DNA from: Panopea generosa | Taxonomy: Eukaryota > Mollusca > Bivalvia > Adapedonta > Hiatellidae | Length of the DNA stretch: 64,000 nt | Assembly: GCA_029582155.1 (NCBI GenBank) | Contig: CM055902.1 | Location: 11,318,541 to 11,382,540, forward strand | Reading direction: 5' to 3' | In this document: positions 52,631 through 59,094 of the stretch, in pieces | Position numbering within the stretch: the stretch's first letter is position 1 | How the letters are laid out: every line of letters begins with the position of its first letter | Position numbers and translations under genes: made by a program | Notes under the pieces: generated by a model | Database searches by the model: none | What the model was told of the DNA's origin: nothing | What the model saw: only the letters and a program-made list of their open reading frames with translations

Positions 52631-53714
52631 TAGACTATGAAGAATGTTGAGATGAGAAAAATGAGAATCTTGGTCCCTCTGCATTCCCATAACAGTTCTG
52701 ATGTAAAAATCAAACTAGCCTCAATAAACCTTAACCTCTTTACTTGAACGAACATAAAGTCATTGTTCATGTTTAATTTGTAACAACTAGATGTCAAAGG
52801 TCAACAGTGTCAAGCCCTTCAGTACAGACATGTGAACCAATGTTGTCTCATTGTAGCATATTATTTCAAATTTGTCAAATGGTTTACGTGATATCGAGAG
52901 GATACCAAATATTGAACCTATTTCTGACCTTCAAGTGTGACATTGACCTTTAAGCTAAGGGACTGGGTGTCTTATGTGCGACACTTCATTTCATTATGGT
53001 GAACATAAAATTTTTTGTGATATGTTATTTGAAAATCCCCTCATGCATGAGAAAGTTATAGTGCAGACAAAATCAGACAGATGCACAGATACAGTAATGG
53101 ACGCAGATGCACTGAATCACCCTTGTGCCCAACTTTGTCATGCTCAATGCTAGCAGGTTTGAAAAAAAGAAACATTTCACTAATGAGTCTTTCCTGTGAA
53201 AAATAAAAATCACTCTGAAAACCTGTCCATTGTTTCTTAAATGAAATCATGATACAGGTAGATCACATAATGTCAGTAAAAGTTATTTGACAGTTTTATA
53301 AATATTAAGTTACAATAAATACAACTGAATTTGTGTTATTGCTTTGCTATTAAAATGTGTTAATGCCCATTTAATATAAATGATTTAATGAAGACTACAT
53401 TTAAGTTTCTGAAAATCCAATATAATATCTACAAAAAGTACCAACTCCATGACTCTCAAATTTTATGTTTTTGTTACACTATTTGATCAATGACCCTTAA
53501 AATTCACCAATTTATAAAATCTCATCATATGGTGGACACACAACCCCTAATTTCAAAGTGTGAGTGAAAACACTGTAATATTTAGCAAGGAGAACACTTA
53601 CATTTTATTTAATGAAAGATTGGCTATGGTGTGGATTGTACGCTTCTTTGGCGTTTGAAGATCTTCTCTTGAGGAGCAATTTGCATCTTTTGTGTCTGAC
53701 AGCGAGCAGTGCAT
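20283..53714 (-). CDS. RPA1-like OB-fold / DUF4211 protein, 15 coding exons (whole gene)
   Basis: Coding exons on the minus strand: 53714-53602, 52417-52243, 50184-49989, 37206-37070, 36384-36306, 35071-34861, 31426-31254, 30297-30167, 28816-28453, 27858-27770, 26308-26222, 25466-25383, 23780-23625, 21633-21574, 20414-20283. Together they give 2187 nt including TAA (728 aa). Every junction is GT-AG and every phase joins. Residues about 24-240 follow RPA1 (RPA70) DNA-binding domains A and B: WPICARVIQKSE, FQDSSGRIEALAF, VALWGNH, PVLAIKG and FNPSVPE all have counterparts. Residues about 240-510 are acidic and serine-rich. Residues about 528-700 resemble DUF4211 of CCDC82-like proteins (CLTDCEACKRKGHP, FKGNPYN, FKVGCFCYERAKLYH). 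RPA1's N-terminal protein-binding domain and DBD-C are absent. Single-stranded DNA binding in the nucleus is inferred. Main doubt: two adjacent genes could be merged at the exon 6/7 junction. Confidence 0.75.
20586..20631. repeat. Perfect 13-bp-arm hairpin
   Basis: GTATTGGGACAGC and its exact reverse complement GCTGTCCCAATAC are separated by a 20-base A/T-rich loop. It lies inside the last intron of the minus-strand gene. It may be a relic of a small palindromic element. Confidence 0.6.
20640..21570. other. Last intron, remainder
   Basis: AT-rich sequence without an ordered array or supported open frame. Confidence 0.4.
21574..21633 (-). CDS. RPA/DUF4211 gene, exon 14
   Basis: 20 codons, acceptor CTGTATATTGCAG, donor GAG|GTATGC. 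Encodes LTEKDDDPDAVMKDDYFVLE. Small acidic exon, phase 0 on both sides. Confidence 0.7.
21820..22385 (-). repeat. Dispersed element related to 18250 and 10416, two overlapping pieces
   Basis: Begins ACAAGAGGCCAAAGAGGGCC and repeats internal phrases such as ATCTAAGGTCTAGGCCTTGAAC near 21960 and 22275, so it is two diverged copies head to tail. Its distal end merges with the start of the 57-bp array at 22385. Confidence 0.6.
22385..23680. repeat. 57-bp minisatellite built from an exon end plus its splice donor, about 22 copies
   Basis: On the plus strand the unit reads AATAAATAACTCACCTCATG, TTTGCAGATCTTGTGGAGAT, GATATTCCCAATGGTAC. Read on the minus strand it encodes Y-H-W-E-Y-H-L-H-K-I-C-K-H-E followed by GTGAGTTATTTATT, i.e. 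the 3' end of exon 13 with its 5' splice site and the first intron bases. At least ten copies keep GAG|GTGAGT or GAG|GTAAGT. The proximal copy is the real exon end. The 19-codon period keeps frames open on both strands, which produces misleading open frames such as 22340-22795. Confidence 0.9.
23625..23780 (-). CDS. RPA/DUF4211 gene, exon 13: end of DUF4211; source of the 57-bp array
   Basis: 52 codons, acceptor ATTTAAACAG, donor CAGGAG|GTGAGT. An acidic insert (ESADDDDGEDED) is followed by F-K-V-G-C-F-C-Y-E-R-A-K-L-Y-H-R and H-W-V-F-H-L-H-K-I-C-K, matching the DUF4211 closing motif G-x-x-C-x-x-R-x-x-x-Y-H ... H-W-x-x-x-L. The last 42 coding bases plus the donor and 9 further intron bases form one 57-bp unit of the minisatellite that continues into the intron. 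Confidence 0.85.
23850..25268. repeat. Minisatellite, 17-bp unit, with irregular edge and (TA)n tract
   Basis: From about 24270 the unit is ACATGTAGTACACCAGG (17 bp), near 58 copies, with variants such as GGATATGTAGTAC. From 23850 to 24250 looser AACATGTAGTACACTAGA-type phrases form the decayed edge, interrupted by a (TA)n microsatellite at about 24139-24184. The array lies in the intron between exons 12 and 13 and stops about 115 bp from exon 12. Confidence 0.9.
25383..25466 (-). CDS. RPA/DUF4211 gene, exon 12: Cys/His core of DUF4211
   Basis: 28 codons, acceptor AATTCAATTATAG, donor CAG|GTGATT. A-C-K-R-K-G-H-P and V-F-K-G-N-P-Y-N match the DUF4211 pattern C-x-A-C-x-R-x-x-H-P ... F-x-G-x-P-Y. 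This is the strongest family signature in the C-terminal half. Confidence 0.8.
25923..26180. repeat. Minisatellite, 41-bp unit, about six copies
   Basis: Unit AGCAGGCATCAGACACACAA + TGATCAGAAAAGCTCATGTTG, highly alike between copies. It ends about 40 bp from the donor of exon 11, in the intron between exons 11 and 12. Confidence 0.9.
26222..26308 (-). CDS. RPA/DUF4211 gene, exon 11
   Basis: Exactly 29 codons, acceptor TTTATTTATGCAG, donor GAG|GTGAGA. Encodes RSIKKYPDFKDAGTRDS and W-A-M-G-C-L-T-D-C-E. C580 and C584 pair with C587 and H592 of exon 12 in a possible zinc-binding C-x3-C-x2-C-x4-H pattern. Confidence 0.75.
26309..27035. repeat. Intron sequence with a short diverged duplication
   Basis: AAAGATTTGATTCAGTCATTCTTAAG at about 26718 recurs at about 26840, each followed by TTATTGaACAGAAACC. 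The second copy runs into GGACAGACAGACAGACCC. It looks like an interspersed repeat fragment. No gene. Confidence 0.45.
27040..27350 (-). repeat. SINE with conserved central domain, minus strand
   Basis: Read on the minus strand: a tRNA-like head (GTAGTCTAGTGGTAATCCAT; box B decayed to GTTTGGTACC), then a central body seen in plus orientation as GAGCACTGCTGCACTGGAGT...ACACATGGTATGATACC...GACACCGGGCCGACC. The same body recurs at 29320, 32040 and 49590. It resembles the deeply conserved SINE superfamilies of bivalves (inference). Confidence 0.7.
27770..27858 (-). CDS. RPA/DUF4211 gene, exon 10: start of DUF4211-like domain
   Basis: Acceptor CTATACTTCCAG, donor CCAG|GTAACA. Encodes V-L-D-S-V-H-S-L-D-N and S-M-A-W-C-E-P-F-Q, the helical start of the domain. 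Joined to exon 9 in phase (G+AT). Read in the other two frames it hits stops, which supports the phase. Confidence 0.75.
28453..28816 (-). CDS. RPA/DUF4211 gene, exon 9: long acidic serine-rich segment
   Basis: Acceptor CTAATTTACAG, donor AAAAAG|GTATGA. Encodes residues 406-526. D-L-D-E-Y-D-Y-G-D-G-F-I-D-D resembles the D-F-I-V-D/E motif that precedes DUF4211 in CCDC82-type proteins. An alternative in-frame 33-bp intron (GTGTCTTT...AATGAAG, 28481-28513) could remove VSLYCYWMIMK; both versions keep the downstream phase, so the exact 3' portion is uncertain. Confidence 0.7.
28870..29310. repeat. Dispersed repeat copy, partner of 13560-13985
   Basis: Shares GCAGGAGTGT, a TCCGTATAACTC motif, ATAATGCTCAGCAGAG and CGTTTAATGAATTGAATAATAAAT with the earlier copy, in the same order. 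It lies in the intron between exons 8 and 9. Confidence 0.6.
29320..29545 (-). repeat. SINE central domain, second copy
   Basis: GAGCACTGCAACTCTGGAGT...ACGCATGGTACGATACCC...GGACACCTGGCTGACCAG matches the body of the SINE at 27040. The tRNA-like head is missing. Confidence 0.65.
30167..30297 (-). CDS. RPA/DUF4211 gene, exon 8: Ser/Asp linker and lysine patch
   Basis: Acceptor CATTTTATTCAG, donor CGG|GTTGGT (a weak donor). Encodes DSSDSVDTIVYSPKIPG, an acidic D/S run and K-K-I-R-K-K-K-K, a second basic cluster. Low complexity; no fold predicted. Confidence 0.75.
30385..30500 (+). repeat. tRNA-headed SINE fragment
   Basis: GATGGAGCGGTCTAAGGCG (box A-like) and a perfect box B GGTTCAAGTCC at 30460-30470, followed by CGCTTGCTCCAAAAAC. 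A related tail occurs at 60070-60150. Not a functional tRNA because the cloverleaf does not close well. Confidence 0.6.
31254..31426 (-). CDS. RPA/DUF4211 gene, exon 7: acidic linker with basic patch
   Basis: Acceptor TTTTGTATAATTAG, donor GAAG|GTATGT. Encodes an Asp/Glu-rich stretch, then K-S-L-K-K-R-K-R, a likely nuclear localisation signal, then V-V-V-S-D-D-E, a casein-kinase-2-like acidic serine site. Its phase fits exon 6 (AG+A) and exon 8. Confidence 0.8.
31490..31745. repeat. Minisatellite, 38-bp unit, about seven copies
   Basis: Unit CTTGCCACTTGTCAAGGTGC + TTTCTGCTAGTTATGGGT. It lies in the intron between exons 6 and 7, about 65 bp upstream (in transcript sense) of exon 7, and is unrelated to the larger 38-bp array in the same intron. 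Confidence 0.9.
32040..32250 (-). repeat. Decayed SINE central domain
   Basis: GCAGACACATGGGATGATAGCC...ACACTAGGCCGACCAGATC matches the SINE body at 27040 and 49590 with more changes. It directly abuts the 38-bp array that follows. Confidence 0.6.
32251..34855. repeat. Minisatellite, 38-bp unit, about 68 copies
   Basis: Unit AACCACCATACCAATATCTA + CCAAATATAAAGCAAATT, with recurring variants (CATGCC, AAACC, GTACC). It fills most of the intron between exons 6 and 7 and ends within about 5 bp of the exon 6 donor at 34860, so the intron begins inside the edge of the array. Confidence 0.95.
34861..35071 (-). CDS. RPA/DUF4211 gene, exon 6: end of OB fold B and linker
   Basis: Acceptor CATTTGACAG, donor AAAAG|GTAAAT. 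F-N-P-S-V-P-E-T-E matches RPA1 ANPDIPEAYK, the strand closing DBD-B. The rest is a Ser/Thr/Asn-rich linker ending NVGRNK. If the donor is not used, translation reads one more Arg and stops at TAA (34857-34859), so intron retention would give an OB-only protein of about 304 residues. Confidence 0.8.
35540..35700 (+). repeat. tRNA-headed SINE with intact promoter boxes
   Basis: Box A TGGCGCAGTCGG at 35555-35566 and box B GGTTCGAGTCC at 35616-35626 both fit the RNA polymerase III consensus. The head is followed by a short body ending near GTCACTCC. It lies in the intron between exons 5 and 6. A real tRNA is unlikely because the arms do not pair. Confidence 0.65.
36306..36384 (-). CDS. RPA/DUF4211 gene, exon 5: OB fold B
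   Basis: Acceptor TTGGTTTAG, donor CAAG|GTCAGT. Encodes residues 208-233 with E-P-V-L-A-I-K-G-V-S-V-R-K-Y (RPA1: QPVLAIKGARVSDF). Y232 replaces human Phe386, keeping an aromatic. An acceptor six bases downstream (GGCACAG) would also keep the frame. Confidence 0.85.
36660..36850 (+). repeat. tRNA-headed SINE
   Basis: Box A-like TAGTGTAGTCGATAG, box B GGTTCATTCCC at 36721-36731, then AAGCTCTACCAGATA...ACTTGAGAGCGATTCATATAA. The tail matches the SINE at 55660 (GAGAACGGTTCATATAA). Confidence 0.7.
37070..37206 (-). CDS. RPA/DUF4211 gene, exon 4: OB fold B, first part
   Basis: Acceptor GTTTACTTTAG, donor CAT|GTAAGA. Starts D-V-I-G-L-L-I-E-V-G (RPA1: DIIGICKS) and ends V-E-V-A-L-W-G-N-H, with W204 in the place of human Trp361. 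The 12.8-kb intron before it holds the largest minisatellite of the window. Confidence 0.85.
37370..49480. repeat. Giant intronic minisatellite, 36-bp unit, about 335 copies
   Basis: Unit ACCTCATGGACAACACCTTG + TACAATAACTAGTTCT. Frequent variants are GAGCAACACC, TACATTAAC and AAGACCTTG, giving 12-residue repeats (VELVIVQGVVHE) on the minus strand; the 283-codon frame at 45914-46765 is one such artefact. Higher-order copies are present: 47341-48376 recurs at 48449-49484 with an offset of exactly 1108 bp and no difference where compared, and a block near 46364 recurs 324 bp later. The array lies in the intron between exons 3 and 4. Confidence 0.97.
49448..49513. repeat. 66-bp perfect palindrome at the edge of the giant array
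   Basis: The left arm 49448-49480 and right arm 49481-49513 are exact 33-bp reverse complements with no spacer (centre CCTTGTACAAGG). The right arm is one inverted unit of the 36-bp array, the only inverted unit seen, and marks the array's boundary. Confidence 0.95.
49590..49905 (-). repeat. Full-length SINE with conserved central domain, minus strand
   Basis: Best-preserved member here. On the minus strand: box A region GTGGTAGTCTAGTGACGG, box B GGGTTCAATCCCC, then the central body seen on the plus strand as GTGCTGCCACACTGGGATAC...GACACATGGTATGATACCC. It sits between the palindrome and exon 3. The two overlapping minus-strand frames here are SINE sequence. Confidence 0.8.
49989..50184 (-). 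CDS. RPA/DUF4211 gene, exon 3: end of OB fold A
   Basis: Acceptor TTTTTATTTTCTTCAG, donor TTG|GTAAGA. Encodes residues 97-161: I-Y-Y-I-E-D-A-F-L-K (RPA1: VYYFSKGTLK), QQYKNVGHDLEL and ITPC. The position of human Phe269, the second stacking aromatic of DBD-A, appears to be I100 here, which could weaken or change DNA contact. Confidence 0.85.
50195..51455. repeat. Minisatellite, 46-bp unit, about 27 copies
   Basis: Unit ACATGAACTGATTAAAACAA + ACACTGCAGTTGCTTGTATTATGTAG. It starts about 10 bp from the acceptor side of exon 3, so the polypyrimidine tract and branch region of that exon lie at the array's edge. Confidence 0.95.
51460..52242. other. Rest of intron 2, AT-rich
   Basis: Apart from a 24-bp tandem copy (GATATGCCCTAAATACAGAACC twice, about 51520-51575) nothing is recognised. 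Confidence 0.5.
52243..52417 (-). CDS. RPA/DUF4211 gene, exon 2: OB fold A, first part
   Basis: Acceptor TTTTACTTACAG, donor AAG|GTAAGT. Encodes residues 38-96, with W-P-I-C-A-R-V (RPA1: WTICARV) and D-S-S-G-R-I-E-A-L-A-F. F65 aligns with the DNA-stacking Phe238 of human RPA70. The loop after the first strands is shorter than in RPA1. Confidence 0.85.
52565..52626. repeat. (AT)n microsatellite
   Basis: About 27 AT dinucleotides in intron 1 of the minus-strand gene. The minus-strand frame at 52567-52797 translates it as alternating I-Y and is not a gene. Confidence 0.95.
52670..53000. repeat. Dispersed repeat copy, partner of 59360-59590
   Basis: GTCAACAGTGTCAAGCCC, CCAATGTTGTCTCATT and GGATACCAAATATTGAACCT recur in the same order at 59360-59590. 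Non-coding, origin unknown. Confidence 0.65.
53602..53714 (-). CDS. RPA/DUF4211 gene, coding exon 1
   Basis: 37 codons plus two bases, ending AAAAT|GTAAGT. The chosen ATG (plus-strand 53712-53714, context CAAGATG with A at -3) follows an in-frame TAA nine bases upstream, so no longer N-terminus is possible without a splice inside those bases. T-P-K-K-R-T-I-H-T-I-A-N-L corresponds to the linker and first strand before RPA1 DBD-A. A weak acceptor (TGTGTATTAAG) just upstream suggests a 5'UTR intron. Confidence 0.65.
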
Positions 53715-53989
53715 CTTGTCTTATTTTGGCACATTCCCTTGTCCTTAATACACATGGATAAAAATTAGTTTAAAATTATGGATATCACCTAGATTGATCT
53801 AACACAACCAATGATGCTTCAACCGCCAAGTATCATTTCACAGACATTTCAATCTCTACATAGCAGACATTTTAGTCCTTAGTCAAACTCTCCTTTTAGT
53901 CTCTATGTAAAATATGCTGAAGTCGATGGTTACATATATAAATAGAAACAGTCATAGGACAATGAAAGACAGAACATTTAAATCAAAGG

Positions 53990-54720
53990 ATACATTGTTA
54001 ACCAACATTCAAGCTCTGACGACTGTCGCAAGATATCACTCCAAGGAAAATGCCACACAATGAGAATCACTCGACATCAACCAGACAATATTGTTAGACT
54101 TGATTATGCCCAAGTGTTAGAGAGTGTAACATTAAATTTTGCAAAGCATCTAGGGTCACTATCGACTGGGGATAACATAAATGTAATATTACAAGTTAGG
54201 CAAATAAAACCCTAGGTTTCATTCATCGTAACTTGGCCCTAGCTGCAAGACAAACAAAATATGGTTGCCTATAACACCCAGGTCCGACCCCAGTTGGAAT
54301 ATGCGTCACCAATATGGATTCCCCTGCCAACAGTCAGATAATAACAAAATAGAAAAAGTCCAGAGAACTGTTGCCAAATTGGCTTGAGATGCTGGTGTAA
54401 CCAAAAACATGTATAAGAAATGCTTAAAGAAATCTAATGGTCAACCTAAGAATCACATAGGACCAAAGCTAGTCTAAACCTACACACAGGTCAAGTCTTC
54501 ATAAACAAGGAACAATATATTTCCACTTCCCAATATTTATGCCAAACCCGGTCATTTAATCAAGCCCAATATAGCACATCAAATGTTAATACTGGTGCCT
54601 TTAAATTCTCTTTTTTTCTGAGAACTACTCCTCTGTTGCCATGACCACAGTAGATGGTTTTCAATCAATCATTTAGGCATCAAGTCAGAGGTTATGCAAG
54701 GTGCATCCTCTGAAAATCAT
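53990..54720 (+). pseudogene. Degraded LINE reverse-transcriptase C-terminal region
   Basis: Translated with frameshifts, the sequence shows KCHTMRIT, FAKHLGS, a KTLGFIHRNL-like segment, Y-N-T-Q-V-R-P-Q-L-E-Y-A-S-P-I-W-I-P, and I-E-K-V-Q-R-T-V-A. These are the hallmarks of the thumb region of CR1/Jockey-type non-LTR reverse transcriptases, in the correct order. Several stops and frame changes show it is dead. It lies upstream of the minus-strand gene. Confidence 0.8.
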
Positions 54721-54724
54721 ACTT

Positions 54725-55655
54725 TGTAAATATATTTGAATGGCCTAGTAATTAAGTGTGTTTAATGACAAAAAGGGGGTAAAAATTTATGCCACCACAT
54801 CGCAGGATTGACGTTATTGATGTTTAACAAGACAGAGAGATACGATGTTGGCTCTTAATCATATTATAATAAAAGAAAGTGGATTTTAGCTACATTGAGG
54901 TCATCAAGATATTCTTCTATTACATGTATAAAAACAGATCAGTACATACTAAATCATATACTTATACAAATGTTAGAAAAGACCAAATAATATTTTCTCT
55001 TTTGACTTGGTTAAGTGAATTGACATTGTTATGGAATAAATCCATTGAGAAATATTTCGGCATGTGAAAGGTAAGTGAAGTTTTATCTACTTTGTTTTAT
55101 TTGCACTTCTACAGCCTTATGTCATTTTCGTTCAGACACATGTCATCAAGCCATGTGGTTGAAATCTGGTGAAGTATATTTTGGTAACAGTGATCCAACA
55201 TGAATGGTGAGGAAAATTGGCATGTACAAGGACTTATATAGAGAATGAAAAGAGCTGACTGAGATGTTATGAATGCTCACGTATTCATGCAAAATCTCCT
55301 TTTCAAAATCCTATTTTCCATTCATCTTAGAAATACAAATCAAAATTCTTTCTTTGTACAATGGAATTCTCTACAAATCGAGACCATTTCCAGAAAATTG
55401 TGTTTAAAATCATTGAAGAACTTATAATTACAAAAGTTGTAAACTGCAACTAAAAAGTCAAGGAAAGTACATGAAATTTTACTTCAAACTGTAAAATTTT
55501 AAAATCAAGATCATTTTGCGTGTTTAATAAATTATAAAATATCTAAGATTTCATACACCTTATACGTTATGTAAAAGAAATCAGTTGCCTGTGAAAATGA
55601 ATAATTAATTTGCCAAATTACTAAATCTTTGCATACTATATTATTAACATATAGT
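54725..55655. other. AT-rich intergenic sequence
   Basis: No gene or ordered repeat recognised. Confidence 0.45.
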
Positions 55656-55657
55656 TT

Positions 55658-55870
55658 AAAGCGGAACTGGTAGTGTAATGGCTAAATGCTGGTCGCTCAC
55701 GCCAGAGGTTTTGGGTTCGATACCAAGCTCGACCAAATGCGTCTCATAAAACACTCAGTACTGGTTCTACCAAGGAAGCAGATTCGAGAACGGTTCATAT
55801 AATCTCTGAGCTTACATCTTTATTATTATCTAAACCAAGGACTTTATCTCTATATAATTCCTTGTCTAAA
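55658..55870 (+). repeat. tRNA-headed SINE with intact boxes
   Basis: Box A TGGTAGTGTAATGG at 55668-55681 and box B GGTTCGATACC at 55714-55724, then AAGCTCGACC...CAGTACTGGTTCTACCAAGGAAG...GAGAACGGTTCATATAA. Same family as 36660. Confidence 0.75.
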
Positions 55871-56867
55871 CATTATATACAGACAGTTAGGATCAACATT
55901 CATTTAGCATTGAAATATTTAACGGCGAGTCTTAAGTGATCGAAAACCGGTAACGCCATCATATCATCAGAAAACCCTAATATTATTCCCTACAAGTAAC
56001 AGCGCCAACAAAATGTTTTAGAGCAAATATGATGTAATAACAAAATAGTTTAAAAATAGTTTACACTGTGTATTCATGACACTAATAATTTTACCGCCTA
56101 TTATTCTTGTAAATGTAAATGTTACGTTTCTTTTTCTCCGAAATTTGGTTTGAAAAAGAAACCGGATGTTTACAGTCAGTCGAATGCGCATTTTTAGCGG
56201 ACATGTATAAACTACTGCGCCTTTCTCTTACTTTGCGGCGCTGATAATGGTGGGATGTAGATCTATTAAAAAATGAAATATTTATGAACTTCTACTTCTT
56301 CTTCTTCTTCTAATAATGTACAGAGTCCACTCTAAGGCATTGTCGTACATAAACTAAAGGAAATAGAACTTCCTGTCCCAAAATTCACGACCCTAATAAA
56401 GTGTTGCTAGCAAAAAATGAAGTATCATTACGCAACTGAGTCACTCTTTCTATATACGTTTCCGATATCACAGAGAAGGTATTCTTTCTGTGTACCTTGC
56501 TACCTTGACTTAAAATTAATAACGTGGACCAGTCATTGCTATCTAGAATGTGACAACGTTTTGGAACACGTTTCCCCAATACAGACATATAATATTACCT
56601 ATAGACTATATAGACCTACTCATTGAACACGAATTGCCATAATAATGTCTTTTTAGAATGTCTTAAATGGACTTTCCTTGTGGTCTACGCGCCTATAGGT
56701 TAGACTGATTATTTAAAATCGTATTTTGTGACGTAACAAATGAGTCACGTGGTTCCATTTAGAATTCGATTTGATCCGTCATATGACATTTCAAATCATT
56801 CGGAAAAATCATAGATCTAATAACACGCTTTGTATTCACTTTAAAAATTAATTTTATTTTTTAGATA
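55871..56867. other. Intergenic sequence without recognised features
   Basis: Short overlapping frames near 56385-56626 on both strands carry no family signature. A (CTT)n stretch occurs at about 56291-56310. Confidence 0.4.
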
Positions 56868-57094
56868 TTAACCCTTTACTCCATAGATACGCGTTTTCCC
56901 GCACCAATCACAGAAGGCCTTTGAAAACAGTGCAGGAAGAGTTCAGATTGCTCGTAACGAGCAATCTGAACACTTCATACACTGTTTTCCACTCTGTCAG
57001 TTAATATAAACATAAATCACCAAATAATTCAAAAGCCTGTCCAAAGGTGTCTATATTAGAGGTGTCAAAACGCGTATCTATGGAGTAAAGGGTT
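56868..57094. mobile_element. piggyBac-like MITE, nearly intact
   Basis: TTAACCCTTTACTCCATAGA on the left is matched by the inverted TCTATGGAGTAAAGGGTT on the right, giving terminal inverted repeats of about 28 bp (continuing through TACGCGTTTT). A perfect interior hairpin with 14-bp arms (GTTCAGATTGCTCG, loop TAA) lies near 56940-56971. The left flank is TTAA; the right flank is TTGC, a mutated TTAA. Same family as 16841-17194. Confidence 0.85.
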
Positions 57095-57294
57095 GCGTCT
57101 ATGTCTCTGGTTAAACTAATAGCGACATTTCCTGGTATGCTGCCGTTAGTTGTGTATATGAAATGACTAACCTTGGCATTCCCTAAATAAGCAAATGTCT
57201 ATTTAAGCAAACGACTTTGATAATTCAAGAAATAAAAACTGTAAGTAAACTAACATTATTACCCTCTATATCTAAATGCTTATTTTTATTTCCT

Positions 57295-57480
57295 CACCAG
57301 GAAGGATGGTGCGACATATTGCACGTCTCTATGGAGCCTTTTAAAGATTTTTATTTTGCGTCTACCGAGCCGGCGTTATGGACAGCAGATCGGACATCCA
57401 AATAAAAAAGCTGTCCATTCCCGCCTTATTTAATCAGACTACAGGAAGGAAAGACCAACAAAACTGATAAAATAGCACAG
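57295..57480. repeat. Local repeat, partner of 59095-59260
   Basis: GCGACATATTGCACGT, TTTTTATTTTGCGT, GACAGCAGATCG and GCTGTCC recur in order at 59095-59260. The small open frame at 57217-57405 is part of this repeat. Confidence 0.65.
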
Positions 57481-57519
57481 ACATACACACACCTCCAGTA
57501 GTTTGTCCTTTAACCGACT

Positions 57520-58110
57520 GCGGGTCGCGATAAAATTACAGACCACCGAAAGACATTACAAACCAATCAAATTTCCGAAACAAAAGATCATGGTGAGTGC
57601 CAAGGTCAGTGGAAACTTCCACAACGTTTCGTTATATAGGAAAATTCCAACACTTTATCGATTAATGTAGTCTATGTCACGTCCTCGCTGCAACTTATTC
57701 TAAATCATGACAATGGACATTTTCAGTCAGGGTTAATTACGACCTTGAGTAAATGAATATAGGTCAAAGCTAAAGTTAAGTTTATGCTAGTCTAAAGTTA
57801 TCACGCACACACGGTCAGGCATACCTATCTATTTATAGACCACCGAAATACTTTATAAACCAATCAGACTGTCAGTGGAAACGCAACGTTTCGTTATGGG
57901 TGCTGCTTATATGGAAAATTTCCAAAACATGATAAATTAATGGAGTCTATAGCACGTTCACGATGCGTGAACTATTGTTCACAGTCGAAATCATGCCAAT
58001 CGAAATTTCCAGTCACAGTTTATAACTAAATATAGGTCAAAGTTAGTCTATAATTATCAAGCACACAAGGCTACGCCAAGGTCAGACATGCCTGTCTACA
58101 TATTAAATCG
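57520..58110. repeat. Tandem duplication of about 300 bp, diverged
   Basis: The block 57538-57825 (GACCACCGAAA...GTCAGTGGAAAC...AACGTTTCGTTAT...ATATAGGTCAAAG) is repeated at 57838-58105 in the same order, with about 20-30% change and small gaps. Non-coding. Confidence 0.75.
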
Positions 58111-58404
58111 ATATTGCTTTGCTACGTTACACTGCGCCTTGTTTATTTTGTAGTCTCGTTGTTTTAATGTCTTACCTCACCTGTACGTAAACTTTCTGCT
58201 TGAATCTTAAACAATACTATGACAAAGATTGTCCGTTTATTTGTTTATCAAGTTTTATACGCAAATCGGCAACATATTGCCTTCGGCCATTTACAAAATA
58301 TCATTACATGAGACATGACAGACAGCAATAAATACTAAATTACAAATTAAGTATATGGCAATATAAACAACCGTAAACAACAAACATATCATTATTTATA
58401 TAAA

Positions 58405-58565
58405 GTGTTCGGAGGGCCGTGGGTTCGATCCCCGCCGAGGCTATGTGTGGTGTCCTTGAGCAGGACACCTTTTGCACATATGGTTTGTACTGGTAGAACC
58501 AGGAAGACTTCGAGCGTGATTAGTCCAAGTTGTAAGAATTTGTTTCACAAGTTATTGTTAAATTT
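58405..58565 (+). repeat. tRNA-headed SINE (5' truncated)
   Basis: Box B GGTTCGATCCC at 58422-58432 with box A lost, then the body GTGTCCTTGAGCAGGACACC...GTACTGGTAGAACCAGGAAG...AAGTTGTAAGAA shared with 14882 and 17930. The open frame at 58405-58635 is SINE sequence. Confidence 0.75.
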
Positions 58566-59094
58566 TGTTTACAATTTTAATTACAATTTTAAGTTACACA
58601 AATGGATATGTAACTTACCTTCACTGTATATATGAGATTCCCTGCCAAACTATCACAAGACAGCGATATATTTCCTCTGCGGCTGATAGCATAGACGTCG
58701 CACTCATAAATGCCAGTCGTTTAAAACTGCCGCCTAAAAGCAAGATTGGAAATTCCAAGTTTATTTATAGACTTTTCAAAAATACCAACATCTATAAATA
58801 GTCATCCTTGGCTAGATACGGTATATAAAGCTATATATATAGATGAATCATTATACTTTGTCATATTATAAAGTATAATGACATAACATAGACCATTTTT
58901 TAAATACACACCAAGGAATTAGAATTCTATTAAGTCCTTATCCACGCACAATTCGTAATATGTTGTCACACTGGAGACTACGACATTGAAGGAGAGATAT
59001 ACAATTTACCTTGGTGATTATCTTAGCTTGATTAAACATGTCATATATGGTGACTTTGTTATAATTATCCATCACAAAAAGCAAGGCGCCGAAA

